Positions 42,576-51,608 of a DNA stretch of 64,000 nucleotides are shown piece after piece. The stretch is from Bog-532 sp963833835 (GTDB taxonomy: Bacteria > Actinomycetota > Actinomycetes > Streptosporangiales > Streptosporangiaceae). Each line of letters starts with the position of its first letter. Positions within the stretch are counted from its first letter, which is position 1. The position numbers were made by a program, and so were the translations under genes. The stretch spans positions 62,001-126,000 of the forward strand of contig CAWHZI010000013.1 in NCBI GenBank assembly GCA_963833835.1, given 5' to 3'. The notes below the pieces were generated by a model. That model had not been told where the DNA came from, did no database searches, and was given only the letters and a program-made list of their open reading frames with translations.

Positions 42576-43799
42576 ATGTCGGTTGTATCGACTACCGCGG
42601 GTCAGGCGACGCGGCCGGATCAACCGCGCCGGTCGCGCTCCGTTCTCAACCGGGCCTACGTGCCCGGGCTGATCGCCGCCGTGGTGGCGACGGTCGAAGT
42701 CGTGCTGCGGGTCGTGCTCAAGCTGAACGGCCGGGTCGGCGGGATGCCAATCGTCGGTGATGTCTACGGTCACCCCGGCCACCTACCGGCCGGGGTGACC
42801 GTGTTCCCCTACGGCGGCTACGACGGCCAGTTCTACTACCGGATGGCCCTGGCCCCGGCCAGCCTGCAGCGGACCATGTACGGCGTCAGCATCGACAGCG
42901 CGTACCGGTTCGTCCGGATCGGGTACCCGGCGCTGGCCTGGCTGCTGTCGGCCGGCCAGCACGCCGCGGTGCCGTACCTGCTGGCCGCGATCAACGTGCT
43001 GGCGCTGGCGGCGATCGCGACGCTGGGCGGGATCTTCGCCCAGGAGGCGGGCCGGCACGCGCTGTGGGGTCTGCTGCTGGCCGGCTACTTCGGCTTCGCC
43101 ACCAGTCTGACCCGGGACCTGACCGAGCCGCTGGCCGCGGCTTGCCTTCTGGCCGGCCTGCTGGCCTGCCGCCGCCAGCGTCCCCTGGCCGCCGCCGGCC
43201 TGTTCGCGTTCGCCGCGCTGACCCGGGAGACCGCCCTGGTCGCCCCGGTCGCGCTGGCCGTCACCCGGCTGGTCGCCATGGCGCGGCGCCGGGCCCGGCC
43301 CGGGCGGGCCGACCTGGCCTGGGTCATCCCGGCCGTGGCCTTCGTGGCCTGGGAGGTGGTCCTCAAGCTGGCCACCGGCGAAGTCCCCATCGTGCAGGAC
43401 AGCGGGAAGAACGCCGGGGCCCCGTTCGTGGCCGCGTTCGCCGCCATCGGGCACAACTTCAGCCACCTGACCGCCTCGGTGCACGACGCTCCGGGCGCGG
43501 TGCTCATCTGGGACCTGGAGTTCGCCGTCCTGATGCTGTTCGCGGTGACCGCCCTGTTCGCGCTGCGGAGAAGCACGGTCCCGGTGTACGAGCGGGTCGC
43601 CCTGGTGCTCTACGTGCTGGAGATCTTCAGCCTCTCCCCCACCAACTGGGACGGCTACGCCGACCTGCGCTCGTTCGTCGAGGTCTACCTGCTGGCCACG
43701 CTGATCCTGTTCGCGGCGCCGCGGCGGCTGGTGTTCTTCGCGGCCACGGCCGCGCCGATGTTCCTCACCATCGCCATCTACCGCACCTTGATCCTGTAA
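42576..43799 (+). CDS. GT-C-like multi-pass membrane protein, copy 1
   Basis: A 407-residue membrane protein with about nine or ten helices. A conserved loop GYDGQFYYR (81-89) after the first helix resembles the acidic catalytic loop of GT-C glycosyltransferases and the AZOBR_p60025 family of cell-surface glycopolymer proteins. Other landmarks are AGRHALWGLLLAGYFG, RDLTEPLAAACLL, LTRETALVAP and SPTNWDGYADLRSFVEVYLL. The ribosome site is weak. The next gene is a paralogue of identical length. Likely works with polyprenol-linked sugars at the outer membrane face; this is inference. Confidence 0.85.
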   Translation: MSVVSTTAGQATRPDQPRRSRSVLNRAYVPGLIAAVVATVEVVLRVVLKLNGRVGGMPIVGDVYGHPGHLPAGVTVFPYGGYDGQFYYRMALAPASLQRTMYGVSIDSAYRFVRIGYPALAWLLSAGQHAAVPYLLAAINVLALAAIATLGGIFAQEAGRHALWGLLLAGYFGFATSLTRDLTEPLAAACLLAGLLACRRQRPLAAAGLFAFAALTRETALVAPVALAVTRLVAMARRRARPGRADLAWVIPAVAFVAWEVVLKLATGEVPIVQDSGKNAGAPFVAAFAAIGHNFSHLTASVHDAPGAVLIWDLEFAVLMLFAVTALFALRRSTVPVYERVALVLYVLEIFSLSPTNWDGYADLRSFVEVYLLATLILFAAPRRLVFFAATAAPMFLTIAIYRTLIL

Positions 43800-43841
43800 C
43801 CGCGATCCTGTAACCATTGCAACCCGCTCCTGTAACCATTG
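43792..43841 (+). repeat. Three short direct repeats, TCCTGTAACC
   Basis: TCCTGTAACC occurs at 43792-43801 (over the stop codon of the first 407-residue gene), 43806-43815 and 43828-43837; the last two share the longer TCCTGTAACCATTG. It lies between the tandem paralogues and looks like local duplication of the gene's 3' end. Confidence 0.6.
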
Positions 43842-43895
43842 TCACGGCGGTGGTGCCCATCGTGGAAGATGGGACCCTGAGGGGAGGCCACTACC

Positions 43896-45119
43896 GTGCA
43901 CGCCGTACCGACCGCCGCTGCGGAAGCGACAGCCACGAAAGCGCGGCCACCCCTGTGGACCCGGCTGAACCACCCGGCCGCCGCGGGCATCATCGCGGTC
44001 ATCGCGGTGACTGCCGAGGTGGTGGCCCGGGTTCTGGACCGGCTGCGGGGCAACGTGTCCGGGCTGGCGCTGGTCGGCAACGTCTTCGCCTACCCCTGGG
44101 AGCTGCCGGGCGGGCTCGAGGTCCAGGGCTACCTCGGCTATGACGGCCAGTTCTACTACCGGCTGGCCCGAAACCCGGCCAACCTGAGCTGGTCCGCCTA
44201 CGGCATCGGCATGGACGCCTGGTACCGATTCGTCCGGATCGGCTACTCGGCGCTGGCCTGGCTCGGGGCGGCTGGTCAGGTCGCGGCCGTGCCGTGGGCC
44301 ATGGTCGTGATCAACCTGCTGGCGGTCGGCGCCATCGCCTTCCTGGGTGGCCGGCTGGCCCAGGAAGCTGGCCGGCACGCGCTCTGGGGCCTGCTGCTGG
44401 CCGGTTACTTCGGCCTGGCCACCAGCGTGGCCCGGGACCTGACCGAGCCGCTGGCCGCGGCTTGCCTGCTGGGCGCGATCCTGGCCTACCGGCACCGGCA
44501 CTGGCTGACGGCGGCCGGGCTGTTCGCGTTCGCCGGGCTGACCCGGGAGACGGCCCTGGTCGCCCCGTTCGCGCTGGCCATCGTCCGGCTGGTCGCCATG
44601 GCCCGCCGCCGGACCCGGCCCGGCCGCGAGGACCTGGTCTGGCTGATCCCGGCGCTGTTCTTCGTGGCCTGGGAGGTCGTGCTCAGGCTGGCCACCGGCC
44701 AGATCCCCATCTTCGGCGACAGCGGCAAGAACGCGGGCGCCCCGTTCGTGGCCGCGTTCGGCGCCGTCGGCCACAACTTCGGCGATGTGATCCGCTCGAT
44801 CCCCGGCGCGCCCGGCGCGGTGATCATCTGGGACCTGGAGTTGCTCGTCCTGGCGCTGTTCGCGGTGGCGGCCCTGTGCTCACTGCGCGCCACCACGGTC
44901 CCGGTCTACGAGCGGGTCGCGCTCGTGCTCTACATCATCGAGATCTTCTGCCTGTCCCCCACCAACTGGGACGGCTACGCCGACCTCCGCTCCTTCGTCG
45001 AGGTCTACCTGCTGGCCACGCTCATCCTCCTAGCGACCCGACGCCGGCTGGTGTTGTTCGCCGCCACAGCCGGCCCCTTGTTCCTGACCGTCCTCATCTA
45101 CCGCACGATGGTCCTGTAG
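43896..45119 (+). CDS. GT-C-like multi-pass membrane protein, copy 2
   Basis: A 407-residue paralogue of the preceding gene, the same length, with GYDGQFYYR at the same position (81-89) and near-identical blocks (AGRHALWGLLLAGYFG, SPTNWDGYADLRSFVEVYLLATLIL). Differences concentrate in the N-terminal 60 residues and in the periplasmic loop after GYDGQFYYR. GTG at 43896 follows GGGGAGG by 8 nt. The pair arose by tandem duplication; divergence suggests different acceptors or sugars. Confidence 0.85.
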   Translation: MHAVPTAAAEATATKARPPLWTRLNHPAAAGIIAVIAVTAEVVARVLDRLRGNVSGLALVGNVFAYPWELPGGLEVQGYLGYDGQFYYRLARNPANLSWSAYGIGMDAWYRFVRIGYSALAWLGAAGQVAAVPWAMVVINLLAVGAIAFLGGRLAQEAGRHALWGLLLAGYFGLATSVARDLTEPLAAACLLGAILAYRHRHWLTAAGLFAFAGLTRETALVAPFALAIVRLVAMARRRTRPGREDLVWLIPALFFVAWEVVLRLATGQIPIFGDSGKNAGAPFVAAFGAVGHNFGDVIRSIPGAPGAVIIWDLELLVLALFAVAALCSLRATTVPVYERVALVLYIIEIFCLSPTNWDGYADLRSFVEVYLLATLILLATRRRLVLFAATAGPLFLTVLIYRTMVL

Positions 45120-45123
45120 GCCC

Positions 45124-45180
45124 GGGGCGCGCGGGGCCCCTGGGGCGCGGGGCGGGGCCCGGGGCTGGGGGCGCGCGGGG
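45124..45180 (+). other. G-run tract (possible G-quadruplex)
   Basis: Eight runs of four or five G (45124, 45133, 45142, 45149, 45154, 45161, 45167 and 45177) within 57 bp, right after the stop of the second 407-residue gene. Spacers are 1-5 nt, ideal for G-quadruplex formation on the plus strand and in that gene's 3' RNA. It lies in a 150-bp convergent gap with no hairpin terminator. Confidence 0.6.
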
Positions 45181-45269
45181 CTCCTGGGGTTGGTGAGGTT
45201 CCCCGTAGGGCTGGTGGGGTGGAGCGGGGTGTGGATATCGCTTTAGGTGGAGCGGGCCCGGGCGTGGGG

Positions 45270-47080
45270 TTAGCTGACGGATTGTTCCCACTGGTGCAGG
45301 GTGAGCAGAAGGTTCTGGTGCCAGACAAGGATCGTGTAAGGGCCCGAGCGGTAGGTGGCAGCGGGGGTGCCGAAGACGCTCTTCACCTGGCTGGTGGGTT
45401 CCCAGTAGGTGAAGTAGCCGGGCTGATCCTGGAGCACGATGAAGTTGGCGTACTGGGTGCGCCAGTTGAACCAGCCGGGCTTGGTCTCCCACTCGTAGGG
45501 GACCACCCCGCTGAAGTGGCTGGTCAGGGCGCGGATGGTGACGTGGGGCGTCTGCTTCGAGCCGGCGCTGGCCACGGTGACGCTGCTGGCTTGCCAGTAG
45601 CCGCTCAGGCCGTGGGCCAGGTGGTGGGCCGAGAGCCAGTCGGCCAGCCGCGCGTTGGCCGCCAGGACCGGGGGCTGGGTCAGCTGGTAGCCGAGGCCGG
45701 CCGCGTAGCCAGCCAGCACCACGACCAGGAACGCCGCCACCGATCGCCGCAGCCACTGAGGCCAGAGGGACGCCTGGGGCTGGAGGGGCCGGGCTGATGC
45801 CCGGGATGCGGGGACGCCTGGGGCTGGGGGGTTGTGCGGGACTGGGTTAGGCGGGGGGCCAGGGTCCGGGCGGTCAGGGCGGCGGCGAACGGGAGGACGA
45901 CGGCGATCTCGCGGCCGTTCAGGATGCCACTGGAGAAGTTGCTGCCCAAGTAAAGGAGCAGGCTGGCCACGATGGCGACGGCCAGAATCTGGTCGACCAG
46001 GCTGCGGCGGAAGAACCGGCTCACCACCACGATCAGCGTCACGGCGGCGACGGCCAGGCCGACCAGGTGGAACGACGCGAACGTCACCCCCCACCCCCCG
46101 TGGACGCCGCGGAGGCTGGCGCCGAACAGGGCCAGCACGCTCAGCCCGGTGGTCCTGGCGTGGGCCCCGAGGTCAGACCAGGCGATGACGTGGAACGGCA
46201 CCGGGTGCACGGTGTACGCGCCGAGCGCGCGGAGCGCCGGCGCGGCCCCGGCCCAGATGACGGCGGCGGCTCCCGCGGCCACGGCCAGCGACAGGTGATA
46301 GCGGACGGACCGCCAGCCCTGGCCGCTGATCAGCGCACCGGCCACGCGGACCAGCGCCACCGTGGCCAGCGGGGCCACCCCCGCCACCAGCACCAGGGGG
46401 TCGGCGATCGACGCCCAGGCCAGCAGCAACGCGGCCAGCACCGGGACATACCAGCGGGGCCGGGTCCGGTCCAGCACCAGCCAGGTCAGCAGCAGCGGGA
46501 CCGAGGTGCCGAAGTGCCCCACGCTCAGCAGCAGGATGAACACGCCCACACCGAGCTGGGGAGCCAGCATCATGCCCCCGGCGATCAGCGCCCGGGCCAC
46601 GCCCTCCCGGCCGGCGGCGCGGCCATCAGCCCGGGCGTCGGCCCGGCCCACCGCCAGCAGGACCGTGAGCAGCAGCGCCAGCGTGTACGTCATGGCCGCG
46701 GCGGCGTGGAACGTCCCGGTGTTCAGGCCGTTGATCAGCTCGAGCAGCGTGTACTGCGGCAGCTCGGTGGTGAAGAAGGACACGTCGGACAGCACCCAGC
46801 CGTGCAGCAGCAGGTTGCCGTGCAGCATGTCCCAGGCCTGCAGCCCCAGGTTGGCCTGGTCGGAGTTCTCCGGGTAGGTGTTGCTCAGCCGCAGATAGGC
46901 GCAGAACAGCGCCACGGCGGCCACGGCCAGGCCGCCCGTCCACGCAAGCCGCCGCGACCAGGGCCGCCGCAACCAGGGTCGTCCCCACCAAGGACGCTGC
47001 GCCGGGGCAGCCTGGTCAGACGGGGGCCCGTCCGGGCCGGACGGTTCGGCCGCAGCCGAACCCAGCACCGGACGGGCCAT
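45270..47080 (-). pseudogene. Large membrane protein of the island, frame-broken by a 44-bp insertion
   Basis: A paralogue of the proteins at 48110-49843 and 49914-51608. The N-terminal part (from ATG 47080; helices, LGLQAWDMLHGNLLLHGWVL, SDVSFFTTELPQYTL, NGREIAVVLPFAAALTAR) and the C-terminal part (LGYQLTQPPVLAANARLADWL ... YTILVWHQNLLL) are in different frames. GGGACGCCTGGGGCTGG occurs at 45767-45783 and again at 45811-45827; the interval is 44 bp. Removing one interval joins the two halves in frame and gives exactly the 42-residue spacing seen in the third paralogue. The restored protein would have about 588 residues. True mutation, reversible switch or assembly artefact cannot be told apart here. 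Confidence 0.8.
45767..45827 (-). repeat. 17-bp direct repeats bounding the 44-bp frame-breaking insertion
   Basis: Two identical copies of a 17-bp G-rich sequence, at 45767-45783 and 45811-45827. Both encode QPQAS in the same phase on the minus strand. Outside the 17 bp the sequences differ, so this is not a simple recent 44-bp duplication. Confidence 0.8.
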
Positions 47081-47095
47081 CGCGCAGTGTCCCGG

Positions 47096-48052
47096 TCAGC
47101 TCGCGGCGCCGGGGGTGACCGCCCCCACGATGTCGACCACGAACACCAGGTCGTCGGTGCCCTTGATGCCGGCTTGCGACTCGCCCGCGCTGCCGTAACC
47201 GTCCGCGGGCGGGATGACCAGCAGTACCCGGCTGCCCACGGTCTGGCCGACCAGGCCCTTGTCCCAGCCGGTGATGACCTGGCTCGGGTTGGCGCCGATC
47301 TTGAAGCTGTAGGGCAGGCTGCGCGACCAGGACGAGTCGAACACCTTGTCCGTCCGCCAGATGACCCCGGTGTACTGGGCCACCACGTCCTGGCCCTTGG
47401 TCACCACCGGGCCGGTGCCCTTGATCAGGGTCTTGGACACGAGCGTCTTGGGCGCGGTCACGTTCTTGGGGATCGTGATCGTGGGCGCGGCATTCTTGGC
47501 CGCGCTGACCGTGGGCAGGCTGCCACCGCCGCTGGAGGTCTGGGTGCCGGTCGCGCCGACCGTGCCCGAGTTGTACTTCTGGATCAGGTCGATGACGAAC
47601 ACCAGCGTGTCGGTCCCGGTCACGCCCAGCTGGGAGTTACCGCTGGTGCCGTAGCCCTGCTTGGGCGGGATGACCGCCAGGACCCGGCTGCCGAGCTTCT
47701 TACCCGTCACCGCGCTCTCGATGCCGGGCAGCAGCGAGGCCGGGAGCACCTGCGGGGAGCTGGAGTAGGTGGAGTCGAGCAGCTTGTTGGTCTTGCCACT
47801 CCACACGTAGATGGTGAAGTTGGACAAGAACAGGTTCGACTTCGTGATCGGAGCGCCCTTGCCCTGGACCAGGGTCTTGACCGCGAGCGCGGTGCTGGCC
47901 TTTTCCTTGGGGATCGTCACCTTGGGGGCGGCGCCAAACTTGCCGGTGGCGGACACGGATGCGTTCGCCGACGGCGGTTTGGGCGAGCCGCAGCCCACCA
48001 GGGCCAGCCCGGCGATCAGCGGAAAGAGAAAAAGCGCAACAATGCGACGCAT
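47096..48052 (-). CDS. Tandem FKBP-type peptidyl-prolyl isomerase lipoprotein
   Basis: A 318-residue exported lipoprotein: signal peptide RRIVALFLFPLIAGLALVGC with lipobox Cys21. Two FKBP domains follow (about 60-155 and 215-310). The second has the usual active-site set (VAQYTGVIW, FDSSW, VITGWDKGLVGQ, GYG, LVFVVDI). The first has lost several of these positions (no YTG, no ITGW), so it is probably a binding or folding domain. This gene normally sits between pafA and pafB; here island genes flank it on both sides. Confidence 0.92.
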   Translation of the reverse strand: MRRIVALFLFPLIAGLALVGCGSPKPPSANASVSATGKFGAAPKVTIPKEKASTALAVKTLVQGKGAPITKSNLFLSNFTIYVWSGKTNKLLDSTYSSSPQVLPASLLPGIESAVTGKKLGSRVLAVIPPKQGYGTSGNSQLGVTGTDTLVFVIDLIQKYNSGTVGATGTQTSSGGGSLPTVSAAKNAAPTITIPKNVTAPKTLVSKTLIKGTGPVVTKGQDVVAQYTGVIWRTDKVFDSSWSRSLPYSFKIGANPSQVITGWDKGLVGQTVGSRVLLVIPPADGYGSAGESQAGIKGTDDLVFVVDIVGAVTPGAAS

Positions 48053-48109
48053 GGTGTATTGACCTCGCTATGGGCGGTTAGAGCCACGCCAGCCTACTGG
48101 GAGACCGCG

Positions 48110-49843
48110 CTACCGAATGCCGGCTAGCAGATTCCGATGCCAAACCATCACGGTGTAGCCGTCGGGGTGCAATGTCCGGGCTGGACGCCCGAACGCATGC
48201 ACCGCGCCGTGCCACTCCGCGATCCAGGCCCCGGGCCGCGCATCGTCCACCACGATAAACGTCGCGCGGTACTGGTTGGGGTCGTACCAGTCGCTGCGGT
48301 TGCCCCAAGTGACCGGCTGGGCCAGCCGCCAGTGGTGGTTGATCGAGATCTGCCGCACGGTGACCTGGCCGTCCGCGTCCAGCGTGGTGCTGTTGGCCAC
48401 CCAGTAGTCGGTGGACAATCCCGAGGTCAGGTGGTGGGTGACCAGCCAGTCGGCCAGGGCCTGGTTGTCGGCCGGCCGGGCGGGCTGGGCGGCGTGGTAA
48501 CCGAGGGCGGCCACATCCAGCATCAGTACGGTGGCCAGCACGGCCAGGAAACCGGCCCGGAGCTGCCGGCCCCGGAGCCGCTGGGCGCGGAGCAGCGGAC
48601 CAGCCAGCTGGCGCCCGGCCAGCACCGCGCCCAGCGGCAGCACCGCAGCCAGCTCCCGGGTGCTGAGCAGGTTCTGCGCGTACGGGGTGATCACGTAGGC
48701 GGCCACGTTGATCACGATGCCCAGGGCCAGGCCACCGATCATCAGGTCACCGGCGCGGCCGAGCCGGGTCAGCGCGAGCAGGCCCGCCACCGCCACCGCG
48801 AGCAGGGTGACGAGGTGGACCGCGGAGAAAAACAGCTCGGGCCGGGTCGGGGTGCCGGAGAACGACACCCCGAACAGGGCGGCCACGCCCAGCACGGTGA
48901 GCTTGACCACGTGTACGAGCTCGGACCGGCGGACGATCGTGGTGGCCACCGGCTGCAGCACGTACCCGCCGCTGATCCGGATCAGCGCCTCGGCGCCGTG
49001 CGCGAACCCGGCCGAGAGCACGGCCGCGGCGCCCAGCCGAACCTCCAGCCACGGGAACGAGGCGGGCGGGCGGTACCGCAGCCGGACGGCGGCGCGGATC
49101 CCGCAGGTCAGGGCCATCGGCGCCGCCCCGGTGAGCAAGACCAGGCTGTCGGCCACCTGGCCCCAGGCCAGCAGCAGCATGACCAGTACCGGCAGCAGCC
49201 AGCGAACCACCATCTTGTGCACGGTCAGCCCGTTCCCACCCGGCCCGGATGGGCGCAGGCGGTCCACGGCCAGCCAGGCCAGCAGGACCGGGACCGCGCT
49301 GCCCAGGTGGTCGGGGGTGAGCAGCAGGGTGGGGCTGGCCGCGGCGGCCGGGGCCACCATCACCGCCAGCACGATCAGCACCCGGACCAGGGCCTCCCGG
49401 CCAGTGACCCGGCCCGCGGCCAGCACGGCGGCCAGCACCAGCAGCAGCGTGTAGGTCATCGCGCCGCCCAGGTGAACCACACCGGGGCCGAGCCCGTGCA
49501 CCGCTTCCAGCAGCGCGTACTGCACCAGCTCGGTGGGCCAGAACGACACGTCGGACATGTGCCAGTGCCGGAGCAGGAGGTTGCCGTGCAGCATGTCCCA
49601 GGCCTGCAGGGCCACCGACCCACCGTCGGACCGGACGGCCACGGTACGGGACTGCAGGTAGTAGCCGAAGAACAGGCCCAGTGCGCCCAGGCCGGACAGC
49701 AGCACCAGCGCCCAGCGGGTACTCCGAGCACGCGCCGAATTACCTGGAGTAGCGGCTGCGGGCCGCGTGTCATCTGGTGCCGTGACGGCGGACGCGGCGT
49801 GGTACCCGCGTCCGGCCGGCGCCACCCGGTCGTATGAGCTCAA
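48110..49843 (-). CDS. Large multi-pass membrane protein of the surface-glycan island, intact paralogue 1
   Basis: A 577-residue protein beginning with TTG at 49843. About 10-11 helices span residues 40-450; the family block SVALQAWDMLHGNLLLRHWH MSDVSFWPTELVQYAL follows helix 1. The last 110 residues form an extracytoplasmic domain (ADWLVTHHLTSGLSTDYWVA ... YTVMVWHRNLL). The topology and the early acidic loop resemble GT-C glycosyltransferases, but no characterised family is recognised. Two related genes flank it, one of them frame-broken. Confidence 0.8.
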   Translation of the reverse strand: MSSYDRVAPAGRGYHAASAVTAPDDTRPAAATPGNSARARSTRWALVLLSGLGALGLFFGYYLQSRTVAVRSDGGSVALQAWDMLHGNLLLRHWHMSDVSFWPTELVQYALLEAVHGLGPGVVHLGGAMTYTLLLVLAAVLAAGRVTGREALVRVLIVLAVMVAPAAAASPTLLLTPDHLGSAVPVLLAWLAVDRLRPSGPGGNGLTVHKMVVRWLLPVLVMLLLAWGQVADSLVLLTGAAPMALTCGIRAAVRLRYRPPASFPWLEVRLGAAAVLSAGFAHGAEALIRISGGYVLQPVATTIVRRSELVHVVKLTVLGVAALFGVSFSGTPTRPELFFSAVHLVTLLAVAVAGLLALTRLGRAGDLMIGGLALGIVINVAAYVITPYAQNLLSTRELAAVLPLGAVLAGRQLAGPLLRAQRLRGRQLRAGFLAVLATVLMLDVAALGYHAAQPARPADNQALADWLVTHHLTSGLSTDYWVANSTTLDADGQVTVRQISINHHWRLAQPVTWGNRSDWYDPNQYRATFIVVDDARPGAWIAEWHGAVHAFGRPARTLHPDGYTVMVWHRNLLAGIR

Positions 49844-49913
49844 GACGACACGACGATAGCGGCCCGGGCCAGCCGATCGTCGCTCATTGCAATTTTTTAA
49901 TAACGCAACGCAA

Positions 49914-51608
49914 TCACCCGGAAGCGGCGGGCGCGGTTCCCTGGAGCTTGGTCAGGAGGTTAACGGGCCACACGAGCACGGTGTACCCGGCCGGGTGCAG
50001 CGTCTGGGCCGGTGCCCCGAACGTGTGCTCGGCCGCGGCCAGGTAGGCGGCGGCATTCGGCCGATCAAGATCCACGGCCACGAAGCGGGGGTCGTGACGG
50101 GCCGGGGCGTACCAGCTGGCCTGGAGTTCCCGGGGCTGCGGGAAGTACAGGGTCTGGCCGCTCTGCGCGATCTGGCGGATGGTGACCCGGCCGCCGCTGG
50201 CGACCGTGGTGGCATTGGCCACCCAGTAGTCGGGGGCCAGACCCGCGGTCAGGTGGCGGGCCACCAGCCAGTCGGCCAGCGACTGATTCTGGGCCGGGGC
50301 GCTGGGCTGGGCGGCCTGGTAGCCGAGTTCCGCGGCGAACACGAGCACACCCGCGGCCAAGAAGGCCAGGGTAGCCGTTGCGCCTCGCGGGACGGATGTG
50401 ACACGGGAGGTTTTTGTGGCGGGTGAGACGGGGTAGAGATGAGTGGTCAGCAGGCGGGCGGCCAGGATGGCCCCGAACGGGAGGACCGCGGAGATCTCCC
50501 GGGCACTCTTCAGGTCCTGGACGAACAGGCTCGGCACGAAGGTCACGATGTTGAACACGATCGCGATGGCCAGCCCGGGGCCGACCAGGTCGCGGCCCCG
50601 GCCCAGCTGGGCCAGGGCCAGCACCAGGGCCACCGCCACCGCGGCCACCCCGACCAGGTGCAGGGCGGCGAAGACCACGTCCAGCCCGGACTGCGGGCTG
50701 AAGAAGTCGGCTCCCAACAGGGTGAGCAACCCCTGCCCGGTCAGGGCGAGGTGGTGCGGCAGCGCGCCCAGGCCGGAGAACGTGGTCCCCACCGGCTGTT
50801 CCTGGTAGCCACCGGCCGCCCGGATCAGCGCCATCACCGCCCGGGCCAGCCCGGTGGAGATGATCGCGGCCGCCGCCAGCCAGGCGTCGTCGGCGCCGCC
50901 GCCGTCCCGGCGCCAGAACCGCACTCCGGCCCGGGACCCGGCCGCGACCACGATCGGGATGACGCCGGTGACCAGGATCAGGCTGTCGGAGACCTGACCC
51001 CAGGTCAGCAGCAGGCCGACCGCGACCGGCCGGTACCAGCGGGCCGTGCCCTCAGAAACCGGCAGCCGGTCGACGGCCAGCCAGGCCAGCAGCACGGGCA
51101 CCGTGCTGCCGTAGTGGTCGGGGCTCATCAGCAGCGTGTAGTCGGCGCCAGGGGCCGGGGCCAGCATGATGAACGCCACCACCAGCAGGCGCCCGAGGGC
51201 CGTGCGGCCGCTAGCGTCGCTCTGCTGGCCGCCCCCGGCCCCGCCCATCGCCAGCCACGCGGCCAGCAGCAGGACCAGGACGTAGGTCATCGCCCCGGCC
51301 AGGTGCACGACGTCGGGGCTGAGCCCGCGCACCACCTCGATCAGGGCGTACTGCGGCAGTTCGGTGAGGTAGAAGGACACGTCCGAGACGGTCCAGCCGT
51401 GCAGCAGCAGGTTGCCGTGCCGCAGGGCCCAGCCCTGCAGCGCGATCGACGCGCCGTCCGAACCGGCCGCGACCTGCCGGGACTGATACAGGTAGCCCAG
51501 GAACAGCAGGACGGCCGCGACGGCGACGCCGGCCGCCCACGCCGCCGCCCGTCGCCTGCGGAGATTCTCGTTCAGATGCTGCCGACCTCGATCGCGCCCC
51601 GGATCCAC
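49914..51608 (-). CDS. Large multi-pass membrane protein of the surface-glycan island, intact paralogue 2
   Basis: A 564-residue protein, similar to the one at 48110-49843. Block SIALQGWALRHGNLLLHGWT then SDVSFYLTELPQYALIEVVR follows helix 1; the C-terminal extracytoplasmic domain contains ADWLVARHLTAGLAPDYWVA and YTVLVWPVNLL. The GTG at 51608 lies 37 nt inside the end of the epimerase gene, so its translation is coupled to that gene. This ties the membrane family to the sugar-nucleotide enzymes. Confidence 0.82.
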   Translation of the reverse strand: MDPGRDRGRQHLNENLRRRRAAAWAAGVAVAAVLLFLGYLYQSRQVAAGSDGASIALQGWALRHGNLLLHGWTVSDVSFYLTELPQYALIEVVRGLSPDVVHLAGAMTYVLVLLLAAWLAMGGAGGGQQSDASGRTALGRLLVVAFIMLAPAPGADYTLLMSPDHYGSTVPVLLAWLAVDRLPVSEGTARWYRPVAVGLLLTWGQVSDSLILVTGVIPIVVAAGSRAGVRFWRRDGGGADDAWLAAAAIISTGLARAVMALIRAAGGYQEQPVGTTFSGLGALPHHLALTGQGLLTLLGADFFSPQSGLDVVFAALHLVGVAAVAVALVLALAQLGRGRDLVGPGLAIAIVFNIVTFVPSLFVQDLKSAREISAVLPFGAILAARLLTTHLYPVSPATKTSRVTSVPRGATATLAFLAAGVLVFAAELGYQAAQPSAPAQNQSLADWLVARHLTAGLAPDYWVANATTVASGGRVTIRQIAQSGQTLYFPQPRELQASWYAPARHDPRFVAVDLDRPNAAAYLAAAEHTFGAPAQTLHPAGYTVLVWPVNLLTKLQGTAPAASG

